Below, one piece after another: positions 16,848-24,761 of a stretch of DNA of 64,000 bases (within the stretch, counting starts at the first letter, position 1; every line of letters starts with the position of its first letter). Made by a program: the position numbers and the translations under genes. The notes beneath the pieces are model-generated. The model was not told the DNA's origin, did no database searches, and was given only the letters and a program-made list of their open reading frames with translations. Source of the DNA: Pullichristensenella sp002068815 (GTDB lineage Bacteria; Bacillota; Clostridia; Christensenellales; Aristaeellaceae); the NCBI GenBank assembly GCA_040772885.1, contig JAXGXF010000009.1, positions 1-64,000 on the forward strand. Reading direction: 5' to 3'.

Positions 16848-17937
16848 TGAACCGGAACAGCACGACGTCGCCGTCCTTCATCACGTACTCCTTGCCCTCG
16901 CTGCGCACGAGCCCCTTCTCCTTGCAGGCGTTCATCGAGCCCTCGCGCGCCAGGTCCTCGAACGCGACGACCTCGGCGCGTATGAAGCCGCGCTCGAAGT
17001 CGGTGTGTATCTTGCCGGCGGCCTGCGGCGCCTTTGTGCCCTCGGCGATCGTCCACGCGCGGACCTCCTTCGGCCCGGCGGTCAGAAAGCTGATGAGCCC
17101 GAGCAGCCTGTAGCCGAGCGTCACGAGCCGGTCGAGGCCGCTCTTTTCAAGCCCCAGGTCCTCAAGGAACAACTGCTTTTCCGCGGGCTCCAATTGCGCG
17201 ATGTCCTCCTCGACCTTCGCGGAGATCACGAGCACCTCGGCGCCCTCGCGCGCGGCGATTGCGCGGACCGCGGCGACCATCGGAATCTCGCCCTCGGGCT
17301 TTCCGATGTCCGCTTCCGCGATGTTCGCCGCGTAGACCACCTTCTTCATCGTCAGCAGAAACCACCCCTCGGCGACGGCGCGCTGCTCGTCCGTGAGCTT
17401 CGCGGTCCTGGCCGGGAGGCCCTTGTCCATGTGCGCGAGCAGTATCTCCGCGGCCTCGAGCTCGTCCCGGTACTTCTTCTCGCCGTTGCGGACGAGGTGC
17501 TGCGCCTTCTCGCGGCGCTTCATGACGGTCTCGATGTCGGCCAGCGCGAGCTCGGTCTGGATCGTGTCGATGTCGCGCGCCGGGTCGACCGAGCCCTCGA
17601 CGTGGATCACGTTCCCGTCCTCGAAGCAGCGCACGACGTGCACGATCGCGTCGACCTCGCGGATATGCGAGAGGAAGCGGTTGCCCAAGCCCTCGCCGCG
17701 GCTCGCGCCCTTGACGAGCCCCGCGATGTCGAAGAACTCGATCGCCGCGGGCGTGTATTTCTCCGGGTTGTACATCCTCGCGAGCACGTCGAGCCGCGGG
17801 TCGGGCACCGCGACGACGCCGGTGTTCGGCTCGATCGTGCAGAAGGGGTAGTTCGCCGCCTGCGCGCCCGCGGACGTGATCGCGTTGAACAGCGTGCTCT
17901 TGCCGACGTTGGGGAGCCCCACGACGCCCAGTTTCAT
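16840..17937 (-). CDS. ychF: Obg-family nucleotide hydrolase YchF (OLA1)
   Basis: 365 residues, full length. GLPNVGKST P-loop (7-15), FFDIAGLVKGAS switch region, NIAE in place of the GTPase NKxD motif (the mark of the ATP-preferring YchF group), and a C-terminal TGS-type domain (AWTIAEGTKAPQAAGKIH). It binds ribosomes and acts in stress responses in other bacteria. ATG 17937 overlaps the phosphosugar mutase stop by 4 bases. The in-frame extension further upstream lies within that gene and is not used. Confidence 0.95.
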   Translation of the reverse strand: MKLGVVGLPNVGKSTLFNAITSAGAQAANYPFCTIEPNTGVVAVPDPRLDVLARMYNPEKYTPAAIEFFDIAGLVKGASRGEGLGNRFLSHIREVDAIVHVVRCFEDGNVIHVEGSVDPARDIDTIQTELALADIETVMKRREKAQHLVRNGEKKYRDELEAAEILLAHMDKGLPARTAKLTDEQRAVAEGWFLLTMKKVVYAANIAEADIGKPEGEIPMVAAVRAIAAREGAEVLVISAKVEEDIAQLEPAEKQLFLEDLGLEKSGLDRLVTLGYRLLGLISFLTAGPKEVRAWTIAEGTKAPQAAGKIHTDFERGFIRAEVVAFEDLAREGSMNACKEKGLVRSEGKEYVMKDGDVVLFRFNV

Positions 17938-19625
17938 GCGCTTGTGTCCTCCATGCCGAGCGCCCCCTTGAGGGCGCGGATGTATTGGTCGAGCAGCCGC
18001 TCCGTCTCTCCATGGGACGCGCCGACCGCGCCCGCGTAGAGCTTGATCTTCGGCTCCGTGCCCGACGGGCGCACGCATGCCCAGCCGCCGTCGAGCTCGA
18101 AGTAGAGCACGTCGCTCACGGGCTCCTTAAACATGTAATCGCGCACCCGGACGACATGTGCCGGGCCGATCGCCCCCGGCGGGTTTTTGCGCAGGGCATC
18201 CATCAAGTCGCGCATCCTGGATAGCCCGTCCTTGCCCTGAAGCGCGACCGACACCGTGCGCTCGCCGAAGTAGCCGTATTGCTTGTACAGCGCCTCGATC
18301 GCGTCGAGCAGCGTCATCCCCCGACGCTTGTAGAAGCAGGCGGCTTCCGCGATCAGCATGCAGGCGTTGACGCCGTCCTTGTCGCGGACGTCCGTGCCCG
18401 AGAGGTAGCCGTAGCTCTCCTCGAACGCGAACTCGAACGTGAATTCGCCGCTCTCCTCGAACTGCTGTATCTTCTCGGCGATGAACTTAAAGCCGGTCAG
18501 CACGTCGAACAGCGCCGCGCCGAAGTCCCTGCAGATCGCGCGCGCCATCTCGGTCGTCACGATCGACTTCACGACCGCGGCGTTTTCCGGGAGCTTCCCG
18601 AGCGCCTTCTTCTGGGACAGGATGTAATGCAGCAAAATGCAGCCGATCTGGTTGCCGTCCAAGAGCTTCGCCTCGCCCGACGCGGTCAGGCACGCGACGC
18701 CGACGCGGTCGCAGTCCGGGTCGGTCGCGACGCAGAGGTCGGCCTTGAGCTTCTCCTGCAGCTTGATCGCGAGGTCGAACGCGTCGCGCTCCTCGGGGTT
18801 CGGGACGCGGACCGTCGGGAACGCGCCGTCCGGCAATTCCTGCTCGGGCACGACGTGCACGTTCTCGATGCCGATCTCCTTGAGGATTCTTCTAACCGGC
18901 ACGTTTCCCGAGCCGTGCAGCGGCGTATAGACGATCTTGAGCTCCTTGCCCATCGCGCACGCGAGCGGCGGGTTCACGAGCAGCCCCTTGACGGCCTCGA
19001 TGTACCGGTCGTCGATGTCCTTGCCGATGGTGACGAGAAGCCCGGCCGCGCGCGCCGCTTGTTCGTCCATCGGCTTCGCGTCGAAGTAGCCGATGTCTTT
19101 GAGCTTCTCGGTGATCCCGTCCGCGCGCTCGGGCGGGAGCTGGCCGCCGTCCTCCCAGTAGACCTTGTAGCCGTTGTACTTGGGCGGGTTGTGGCTGGCG
19201 GTGATCACGATGCCGGCGAGGCAATTGAGCCGCCGGACCGCGAACGAGAGCACCGGCACCGGGCGCAGCGCGTCGAACAGGTACGCCCTAACGCCCTGCG
19301 ACGCGAGCACGAGCGCCGCCTCCTTCGCGAATTCCCGGGAGAAGCGGCGGGAATCGTAGCCGATCGCGACGCCGCGCTCCGCGCCGCCGCTTTCCCGAAC
19401 AAGCGCCGCGAGCGCGAGCGTCGTGCGGCCGACCGTATAGCGGTTCATGCGGTTCGTCCCGAGCCCGAGCACGCCGCGCATGCCGGCGGTGCCGAACGAG
19501 AGCTCGCGGTAGAAGCGGTCCTCGAGCTCCGCGGGGTCTTCGGCGGCCGCGCGGAGCTCCCGCCCGGCCGCCTCGTCCCCGGCGGTGCCCGCAAGCCACC
19601 TCCGGTATTCGTCGATGTGGCTCAT
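17934..19625 (-). CDS. Phosphoglucomutase/phosphomannomutase (phospho-sugar mutase)
   Basis: 563 residues, the length of the PgcA-type alpha-phosphohexomutases of Bacillota. Phosphoserine loop TASHNPPKYNG (Ser144), metal loop DPDCDR, sugar loop around EESYGY, and phosphate loop RPSGTEPKIK are all present. It interconverts glucose 1- and 6-phosphate, probably for wall or teichoic-type glycopolymers. ATG 19625 overlaps the stop of the ferritin-like gene (ATGA), and its stop overlaps ychF. Its location between a ferritin-like gene and ychF is unusual. Confidence 0.93.
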   Translation of the reverse strand: MSHIDEYRRWLAGTAGDEAAGRELRAAAEDPAELEDRFYRELSFGTAGMRGVLGLGTNRMNRYTVGRTTLALAALVRESGGAERGVAIGYDSRRFSREFAKEAALVLASQGVRAYLFDALRPVPVLSFAVRRLNCLAGIVITASHNPPKYNGYKVYWEDGGQLPPERADGITEKLKDIGYFDAKPMDEQAARAAGLLVTIGKDIDDRYIEAVKGLLVNPPLACAMGKELKIVYTPLHGSGNVPVRRILKEIGIENVHVVPEQELPDGAFPTVRVPNPEERDAFDLAIKLQEKLKADLCVATDPDCDRVGVACLTASGEAKLLDGNQIGCILLHYILSQKKALGKLPENAAVVKSIVTTEMARAICRDFGAALFDVLTGFKFIAEKIQQFEESGEFTFEFAFEESYGYLSGTDVRDKDGVNACMLIAEAACFYKRRGMTLLDAIEALYKQYGYFGERTVSVALQGKDGLSRMRDLMDALRKNPPGAIGPAHVVRVRDYMFKEPVSDVLYFELDGGWACVRPSGTEPKIKLYAGAVGASHGETERLLDQYIRALKGALGMEDTSA

Positions 19626-20098
19626 AGGCTCTCCTTCTGCCGGGTGAGCCTGCTCAGGTGCGCGCGCTCCTGCCCGGCGATCTCGAGGAACGTCCCGCGC
19701 GCCTTCTCGTCGCCGCTCATGCGCGCGAGCTCCGCGTAGAACAGTATCGAGTCCTTCTCCGACTGTATCGCGTGGTCGAGCACGGCGTGTATGTCGTCGA
19801 AGCCCTCCTTGCGCAGCGCCATCAGCCCGCCGGGGAACACGATGTCCGCCGCGATCGCCGACAGGTACGCGTTCGACTCGTCGTCGTAGGGGTCGAACGT
19901 GTCCCGGCTGCGCGCCGCCTCCTCGTAGAGCCGGTTGAACTCCCGGAGGTGCTGGCGCTCGTCCTCGGCGAGCGATTCGAGCATGTCGATGACCTCGCGC
20001 TTCCTGCTCACGCGCGCGGCGTTGCGGTAGAAGGCCTCGCCGCGCTTCTCCATCTCGCAGGCGATGCGCAGGCCCTCCAGGTCGTTGAACACGTGCAT
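19622..20098 (-). CDS. Ferritin-like (rubrerythrin-type) di-iron protein
   Basis: 158 residues forming a four-helix bundle. Metal ligands appear as E21 (EKRGEAFY), E47xxH50 (EDERQH), E114 (SEKDSILFYAEL) and E144xxH147 (GQERAHL), which is the two-ExxH arrangement of the family. There is no C-terminal rubredoxin Cys4 domain, so it is not a full rubrerythrin. A peroxide- or iron-handling role is likely. It lies 18 bases after a DUF1858 protein and is coupled to the mutase by a 4-base overlap. Confidence 0.82.
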   Translation of the reverse strand: MHVFNDLEGLRIACEMEKRGEAFYRNAARVSRKREVIDMLESLAEDERQHLREFNRLYEEAARSRDTFDPYDDESNAYLSAIAADIVFPGGLMALRKEGFDDIHAVLDHAIQSEKDSILFYAELARMSGDEKARGTFLEIAGQERAHLSRLTRQKESL

Positions 20099-20116
20099 AC
20101 GGGCGCCTCCCTCCGG

Positions 20117-20317
20117 TTACTTGTCCTTGAAGTACTCGTTCAGGTCGGAAACCAGCTTGTCCGCGTCGGTCCCGTGCGCGGCGCACGCCATCCCGATCGG
20201 TTCGCCCGTCGCCCCGGGGCAGTGCAGGCAGTGCATGCCGTAGCGCATGAAGATGGGCGCGCAGCCGCGATCGATTCTGAGCACTTCGCCGATGGTCATG
20301 GTCTTGTCGATGGTCAT
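20117..20317 (-). CDS. DUF1858 redox-disulfide protein
   Basis: 66 residues matching the DUF1858 pattern: an N-terminal MTIGEVLRID helix, GMHCLHC with C30 and C33, and a C-terminal LVSDLNEYF helix. Members often accompany hybrid cluster proteins and are predicted to use the CxxC as a redox switch. First gene of the operon, with a clear Shine-Dalgarno (gggagga) and promoter. Pairing with a ferritin-like gene fits an oxidative-stress role. Confidence 0.85.
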   Translation of the reverse strand: MTIDKTMTIGEVLRIDRGCAPIFMRYGMHCLHCPGATGEPIGMACAAHGTDADKLVSDLNEYFKDK

Positions 20318-20353
20318 GTCGCAATCCTCCCAAATTGATTGTCCGTTTCTCCC

Positions 20354-20382
20354 ATTTTACACCAGAACGCGTCGAAAAGCAA
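20354..20382 (-). promoter_or_regulatory. Promoter of the DUF1858-to-rlmH operon
   Basis: On the minus strand TTGCTT (20377-20382), 17-base spacer, TAAAAT (20354-20359), 36 bases before the DUF1858 start. Confidence 0.6.
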
Positions 20383-20449
20383 GCCGGATTGCCCCGCGCG
20401 CGCCTGCATCAAGATGCTATAAAGATGCTCCCCTCCCATTGTGGCGGAA

Positions 20450-20478
20450 TTGTCAACGCCCCGCGTATCTGCTATAAT
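20450..20478 (+). promoter_or_regulatory. Promoter of dapF-trkA-trkH
   Basis: TTGTCA (20450-20455), 17-base spacer, consensus TATAAT (20473-20478), 28 bases before ATG 20507. Confidence 0.75.
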
Positions 20479-20506
20479 GGGAGTGAAATCGCTCGAGGTG
20501 GTTTGA

Positions 20507-21322
20507 ATGAAGTTTGTCAAGATGCACGGCCTGGGGAACGACTACGTGTTCCTGGGGCCGGAGGAGGCCGTGCGCGTCTCCGATCCCGTGAAACTGTCCG
20601 TCCGGGTGAGCCGCGCGCACTTCGGCGTGGGCTCGGACGGGCTGGTGCTGATCCTCCCCTCCGACGTCGCCGACGCGAAGATGCGCATCTTCAACCGCGA
20701 CGGCAGCGAGGCGGAGATGTGCGGAAACGCGCTCCGGTGCGTCGGGAAGTACCTGTACGAGACCGGCCAAATCTCCGACACGCGCGCGACGATCGAGACG
20801 ATGGGCGGCGTGAAGCCCCTGAAGCTGAACGTGCGCGACGGGAAGGTGGGCTCGGTCGTGGCCGACATGGGCCCCCCGGAGATCGGCGAGACGGTTCTGC
20901 TCGACCTCGGCGGCCGGCAGGTGCCGTTCCTGCTCGTCTCGGTCGGCAACCCGCACGCGGTGACCTACGACCTGTTCCCCGGAAACGCCGAGTTCGAGCA
21001 CTTCGGCAGCTACGTCGAGCGCCACCCGCGCTTCCCGAACCGCACGAACGTCGAGTTCTGCCGCGCCGTCGCTCCGAATCGCGCCGAGGTGCGCGTCTGG
21101 GAGCGCGGCTCCGGCGCGACGCTCGCGTGCGGAACCGGCGCGGCGGCGGCGTTCGCGGCGGGCGTGCACCTGGGGCTCATCGAGCCGAAGGCGGAGATCG
21201 CGCTGCCGGGCGGAAAGCTCGTCATCAAGCGGGGCAAGAACGGGCACCTGTTCGTCAGCGGCCCCGCGGAGATCAGCTTTTCCGGAGAACTCCCGGACGC
21301 TATTGGCGGAGGACGCGGATGA
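20507..21322 (+). CDS. dapF: Diaminopimelate epimerase, complete catalytic form
   Basis: 271 residues. Both active-site cysteines are present: in SEAEMCGNALRC (first Cys) and TLACGTGAAAA (second Cys). The substrate residues in HGLGNDY, FNRDGS, GNPHAV and RTNVEF are also kept. It converts LL- to meso-diaminopimelate for peptidoglycan and lysine. Its stop overlaps the trkA start by ATGA. This copy can supply the cell's DapF activity, which matters because a second, cysteine-deficient DapF-like domain is fused to CarB at 37659-41651. Confidence 0.95.
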   Translation: MKFVKMHGLGNDYVFLGPEEAVRVSDPVKLSVRVSRAHFGVGSDGLVLILPSDVADAKMRIFNRDGSEAEMCGNALRCVGKYLYETGQISDTRATIETMGGVKPLKLNVRDGKVGSVVADMGPPEIGETVLLDLGGRQVPFLLVSVGNPHAVTYDLFPGNAEFEHFGSYVERHPRFPNRTNVEFCRAVAPNRAEVRVWERGSGATLACGTGAAAAFAAGVHLGLIEPKAEIALPGGKLVIKRGKNGHLFVSGPAEISFSGELPDAIGGGRG

Positions 21323-22689
21323 ACATCGTTATTGTCGGCGACGGAAAGGTCGGATATACGCTGGCGGACTGCCTGTCGAAGGACGGGCACGACGTCACCA
21401 TCGTGGATAACAACAAAAAGGCGCTCGCGAAGGCGTCGGAGACGCTGGACGTATTGTGCGTGCCGGGCAGCGGCGCGAACGTGCGCACGCTTCTCGAGGC
21501 GGGCGTCGAGACCGCGGACGTCGTCATCGCCGCGACGACCGGCGACGAGACGAACATGGTCTGCGCGATGATGGCGAAGCAATTGGGCGCGAAGTACGCG
21601 ATCGCGCGCGTGCGCGACCCCGACTACACGGAGGGCCTGACGCTGCTCCTCAACAAGCTCGACATCGACCAGGTCATCAACCCCGAGCGCGCGGCGGCGC
21701 TGGAAATCTCGCGCCTCCTGCGCTTCCCGTTCGCGACGGACATCGAGAGCTTCGCGCACGGTCGGGTCGAGATGGTCGGGTTCCGCGCGGACGCGGGCGA
21801 TCCGGTCGTCGGCGTGCCTCTGTCGAAGCTGCGAGGCAAGATTCCCAGCGTCCAGTTCTCGGCCGTGCAGCGCGGGAACGAGGCGCTGATCCCGGGCGGG
21901 GACTTCGAAATCCAGAGCGGAGACCACGTGTACGCGACCGGCGATCGGGACAGCGTCACGCGGTTTTTCAAGTTGCTCGGAAAGGATACGAACCGCGTCC
22001 GAAGCGCGATGCTGATCGGCGGCGGCCATGTTACATACTACCTCGCCCGGGCGATCGCCGGCATGGGCGTGAAGCTGAAGATCGTCGAGATCAACGAGGA
22101 CAGGTGCCGTTCGCTCTCCGAAAAGCTCGAGGACGTCGAGGTCATCCAGGGCGACGGCACCGACTCGGAGCTCCTCGAGAGCGAGAACGTACGCGACCAG
22201 GACGCGCTGATCTGCCTGACCGACCGAGACGAGGAGAACCTGATCGTCGGCCTCTACGGGCTGCGCGCGGGCGTGCGCAAGGTGATCGTCAAGGTCAACC
22301 ACTTAAACACGATGAACGTGCTGGGCGACATGGGCCTGGGAAGCGTCATAAGCCCGAAGCAGGCCGCCGCGAACGGCATATTGCGCTCGGTGCGCGCGCT
22401 CTCGCAGTCGAAGAGCGCGGTCATCGAAAAGGTGTACGCGATACTCGGCGGCAAGGTCGAGGCGAGCGAGTTCACGGCGCTCCCGGGCGCGGGCTTTTTG
22501 AACACGCCGCTTCGCGACCTCGACATCAAAAAGGGCGTGCTCGTGACCTTGATCGTGCGCGGCCGCCAGTGCATCATACCGTTCGGCGGCGACCACATCG
22601 AGGCGGGCGATTCGGTGATCCTGACCGCGCTCGAGGGCACGGTCGTCCAGCTTGAGGACGCGTTTGACGGGGCGGGTGCAGAGAAATGA
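21319..22689 (+). CDS. trkA: Trk potassium uptake regulator TrkA
   Basis: 456 residues with two tandem RCK modules. The first Rossmann site is IVGDGKVGYTLA (residues 4-15) with acidic ribose-binding residue in IVDNN. The second is LIGGGHVTYYLA near residue 235, with IVEINEDRC. Each is followed by a TrkA-C domain. It is the cytosolic nucleotide-binding gate of the TrkH channel. ATG overlaps dapF's stop, and its end overlaps trkH by 4 bases. Confidence 0.95.
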   Translation: MNIVIVGDGKVGYTLADCLSKDGHDVTIVDNNKKALAKASETLDVLCVPGSGANVRTLLEAGVETADVVIAATTGDETNMVCAMMAKQLGAKYAIARVRDPDYTEGLTLLLNKLDIDQVINPERAAALEISRLLRFPFATDIESFAHGRVEMVGFRADAGDPVVGVPLSKLRGKIPSVQFSAVQRGNEALIPGGDFEIQSGDHVYATGDRDSVTRFFKLLGKDTNRVRSAMLIGGGHVTYYLARAIAGMGVKLKIVEINEDRCRSLSEKLEDVEVIQGDGTDSELLESENVRDQDALICLTDRDEENLIVGLYGLRAGVRKVIVKVNHLNTMNVLGDMGLGSVISPKQAAANGILRSVRALSQSKSAVIEKVYAILGGKVEASEFTALPGAGFLNTPLRDLDIKKGVLVTLIVRGRQCIIPFGGDHIEAGDSVILTALEGTVVQLEDAFDGAGAEK

Positions 22690-24125
22690 ACATACGGCTC
22701 GTCATACGGCTGATCGGCTCGGTGCTGGCGGTCGAGGGGCTGCTCATGTTTCTGCCGCTGCTCGTGTCCCTGTACTACGGCGGAGTCGACTACCCGGCGA
22801 TACTGCTCTCGATCGCGATCGTGCTCGCGGCGGGCGTGCTGCTCGGGAGCGTGCGCGCGAAGAGCGAGCTCCTGCGCCCGCGCGAGGGGCTCGCGGTCGT
22901 CGCGGCGAGCTGGGTGCTCGTGTCCCTGTTCGGCGCGCTGCCGTTTGTGATCCACGGCTCGATCCCCTCGTTCGTCGACGCGTTTTTCGAGACCGTGTCG
23001 GGCTTTACGACGACCGGCTCGACGGTGCTTGCCGACGTCGAGGCCGTGCCGCGCGGCCTGCTCTTCTGGCGCAGCTTCACGCACTGGGCGGGCGGCATGG
23101 GCGTGCTGGTTCTCTCGCTCGCGCTGATCCCGAAGATGGGCGCGCGCTCGATCCACCTGATGCGCGCGGAGTCGCCCGGGCCGTCCCCCGACCGGCTCGT
23201 GCCGCGCGTCGCGAAGACCGCGAAGATACTGTACAAGATCTACCTCGGCATGTCCGCGCTGCTCGTGGTCGCGCTGATGCTCTGCGGGCTCGACTGGTTC
23301 GACGCGCTGACGCACATGTTCTCAACCGCCGGGACCGGCGGCTTCTCGACCTACAACCAGTCGGTCGGGCACTTCCAGAACCTCGCGGTGGAGATGGTCC
23401 TGGGCGTGTCGATGGTCGCGTTCGGCGTCAACTTCTCGATCTACTACCTGCTGATCCTCGGGCACTTCCGCGGCTTTTTCAAAAACAGCGAGCTTCGGAC
23501 GTTCGTGTCCATCGTCGCGGCCGCGACGGTGCTGATTGCGCTCAACATACTTCCCGGCTACGGCAACTTCTTCACGGCGCTTCGGTACAGCTTTTTTCAG
23601 GTGACGACGCTGATCTCGACGACGGGCTTCGCGACGGCGGACTTCGCGGTCTGGCCGGTGTTCTCGCGCGCGGTCATCGTGTTTCTGATGTTCGTCGGAA
23701 GCTGCGCCGGCTCGACCGCGGGCGGCATCAAGGTCGTGCGCGCGCAGCTCCTGTGGAAGAACCTGCGCCGCGACATCCACCAGAGCATCCACCCGAACGC
23801 CGTGCGCGTCATCAAGCTCGACGGAAAGCCCGTCGACGAGAAGATCATGAGCGGCGTGACGGGCTTTTTCTACGCGTACATGCTGATCACGATGCTCGCG
23901 ACGATCGTCGTGTCGCTCGACGGCCACTCGCTCGAGACGTCGTTCTCGGCCGTCCTGACGACGATCTCAAACGTCGGCCCCGGCCTCGGCCAAGTCGGCC
24001 CGAAGGGGAACTTTTCGATCTTCTCGGACCTGAGCAAGATCACGCTGTCGATGTGCATGCTGCTCGGAAGGCTCGAAATCTTCCCGATCCTTTTGCTGTT
24101 CGTCCCGTCGGCGTGGAGGAGGTAA
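22686..24125 (+). CDS. trkH: Trk potassium channel subunit TrkH
   Basis: 479 residues, polytopic, with the four P-loop repeats expected of TrkH/KtrB proteins: SGFTTTGST, AGTGGFSTYN, STTGFATADF and SNVGPGLGQVGP, whose glycines line the selectivity filter. Length and filter pattern match the Trk type. It forms the K+ pore with TrkA. ATG overlaps the trkA stop (ATGA). Confidence 0.95.
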   Translation: MNIRLVIRLIGSVLAVEGLLMFLPLLVSLYYGGVDYPAILLSIAIVLAAGVLLGSVRAKSELLRPREGLAVVAASWVLVSLFGALPFVIHGSIPSFVDAFFETVSGFTTTGSTVLADVEAVPRGLLFWRSFTHWAGGMGVLVLSLALIPKMGARSIHLMRAESPGPSPDRLVPRVAKTAKILYKIYLGMSALLVVALMLCGLDWFDALTHMFSTAGTGGFSTYNQSVGHFQNLAVEMVLGVSMVAFGVNFSIYYLLILGHFRGFFKNSELRTFVSIVAAATVLIALNILPGYGNFFTALRYSFFQVTTLISTTGFATADFAVWPVFSRAVIVFLMFVGSCAGSTAGGIKVVRAQLLWKNLRRDIHQSIHPNAVRVIKLDGKPVDEKIMSGVTGFFYAYMLITMLATIVVSLDGHSLETSFSAVLTTISNVGPGLGQVGPKGNFSIFSDLSKITLSMCMLLGRLEIFPILLLFVPSAWRR

Positions 24126-24156
24126 ATTCGCAAATTCGAATTTTTCGTGAAGTGCG

Positions 24157-24185
24157 TTTACAAACAGTTTCCAGTATGGTACAAT
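24157..24185 (+). promoter_or_regulatory. Promoter of rpsO
   Basis: TTTACA (24157-24162), 17-base spacer, TACAAT (24180-24185), about 110 bases before the rpsO ATG. The long leader may host S15 autoregulation, but no known S15-binding fold could be confirmed by eye. Confidence 0.65.
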
Positions 24186-24294
24186 GATCAATGCGGCAGA
24201 ATAGTATCGCCGCGATTGAACCGCAGGCTCGGTTTGCCGATTCTCCGACGGCATACGGGGCTGGCGGCAATGCGAAACAGGAGGAGATTTTGTC

Positions 24295-24555
24295 ATGGTC
24301 ATCAACAAGCAGGAAATCATGGAAACCTATGCCCGCCACGAGGGCGACACCGGCTCCCCCGAGGTGCAGATCGCGCTGCTCACGGCGCGCATCAACCACC
24401 TGAACGAGCATCTGAAGGTGCACAAGAAGGACCACCACTCCCGGCGCGGCCTTCTCTTGATGGTCGGCCAGCGGCGCGGCCTTCTCGACTACCTCAAGTC
24501 GACCGACATCGAGAGCTACCGCACGCTGATCGCGAAGCTCGGCCTGCGCAAGTAA
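24295..24555 (+). CDS. rpsO: 30S ribosomal protein S15
   Basis: 86 residues with the S15 hallmarks GDTGSPEVQIALLT, HLKVHKKDHHSRRGL and LGLRK at the C-terminus. The N-terminal methionine is usually followed by a short variable stretch, as here (MVINKQEI). Shine-Dalgarno aggagat. It is followed by pnp, the classical rpsO-pnp order. Confidence 0.97.
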   Translation: MVINKQEIMETYARHEGDTGSPEVQIALLTARINHLNEHLKVHKKDHHSRRGLLLMVGQRRGLLDYLKSTDIESYRTLIAKLGLRK

Positions 24556-24613
24556 CCTATTCCCCGGAACCCGGGAACCTCGGCGCTTCGCGCGCTGCCT
24601 CAAACGGCATCTC

Positions 24614-24648
24614 CTGCGCCGCCGCCGGACATCCGCGCGGCGGCGCAG
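24614..24648 (+). other. GC-rich hairpin between rpsO and pnp
   Basis: A perfect 12-base-pair stem (24614-24625 with 24637-24648) whose 11-base loop can close further. It is followed by only three Ts and then gcaaaatgg, so it is at best a leaky terminator that lets part of the transcription reach pnp. Confidence 0.6.
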
Positions 24649-24670
24649 TTTGCAAAATGGAAGAACCGTT

Positions 24671-24726
24671 CGCACATGGACGCTAGGGTGCGAAACACTG
24701 CTTTCGCAGGCGTGCGTCCATGTGCG
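24671..24726 (+). promoter_or_regulatory. Long leader stem-loop just before pnp, candidate processing site
   Basis: CGCACATGGACGC (24671-24683) pairs perfectly over 13 bases with 24714-24726. An inner 7-base stem TGCGAAA/TTTCGCA (24689-24695 with 24702-24708) sits across an internal loop. It ends 18 bases before the pnp Shine-Dalgarno. This resembles the RNase III-cleaved hairpin through which PNPase represses its own mRNA in enterobacteria. Confidence 0.6.
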
Positions 24727-24761
24727 GAGCCCCCCAACGACCCGAAGGAGGAAATATCCGC

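Noticed and set aside
24295..24300. Alternative rpsO start at ATG 24319
   Set aside because: The upstream ATG has the good Shine-Dalgarno (aggagat) and gives the normal S15 length.
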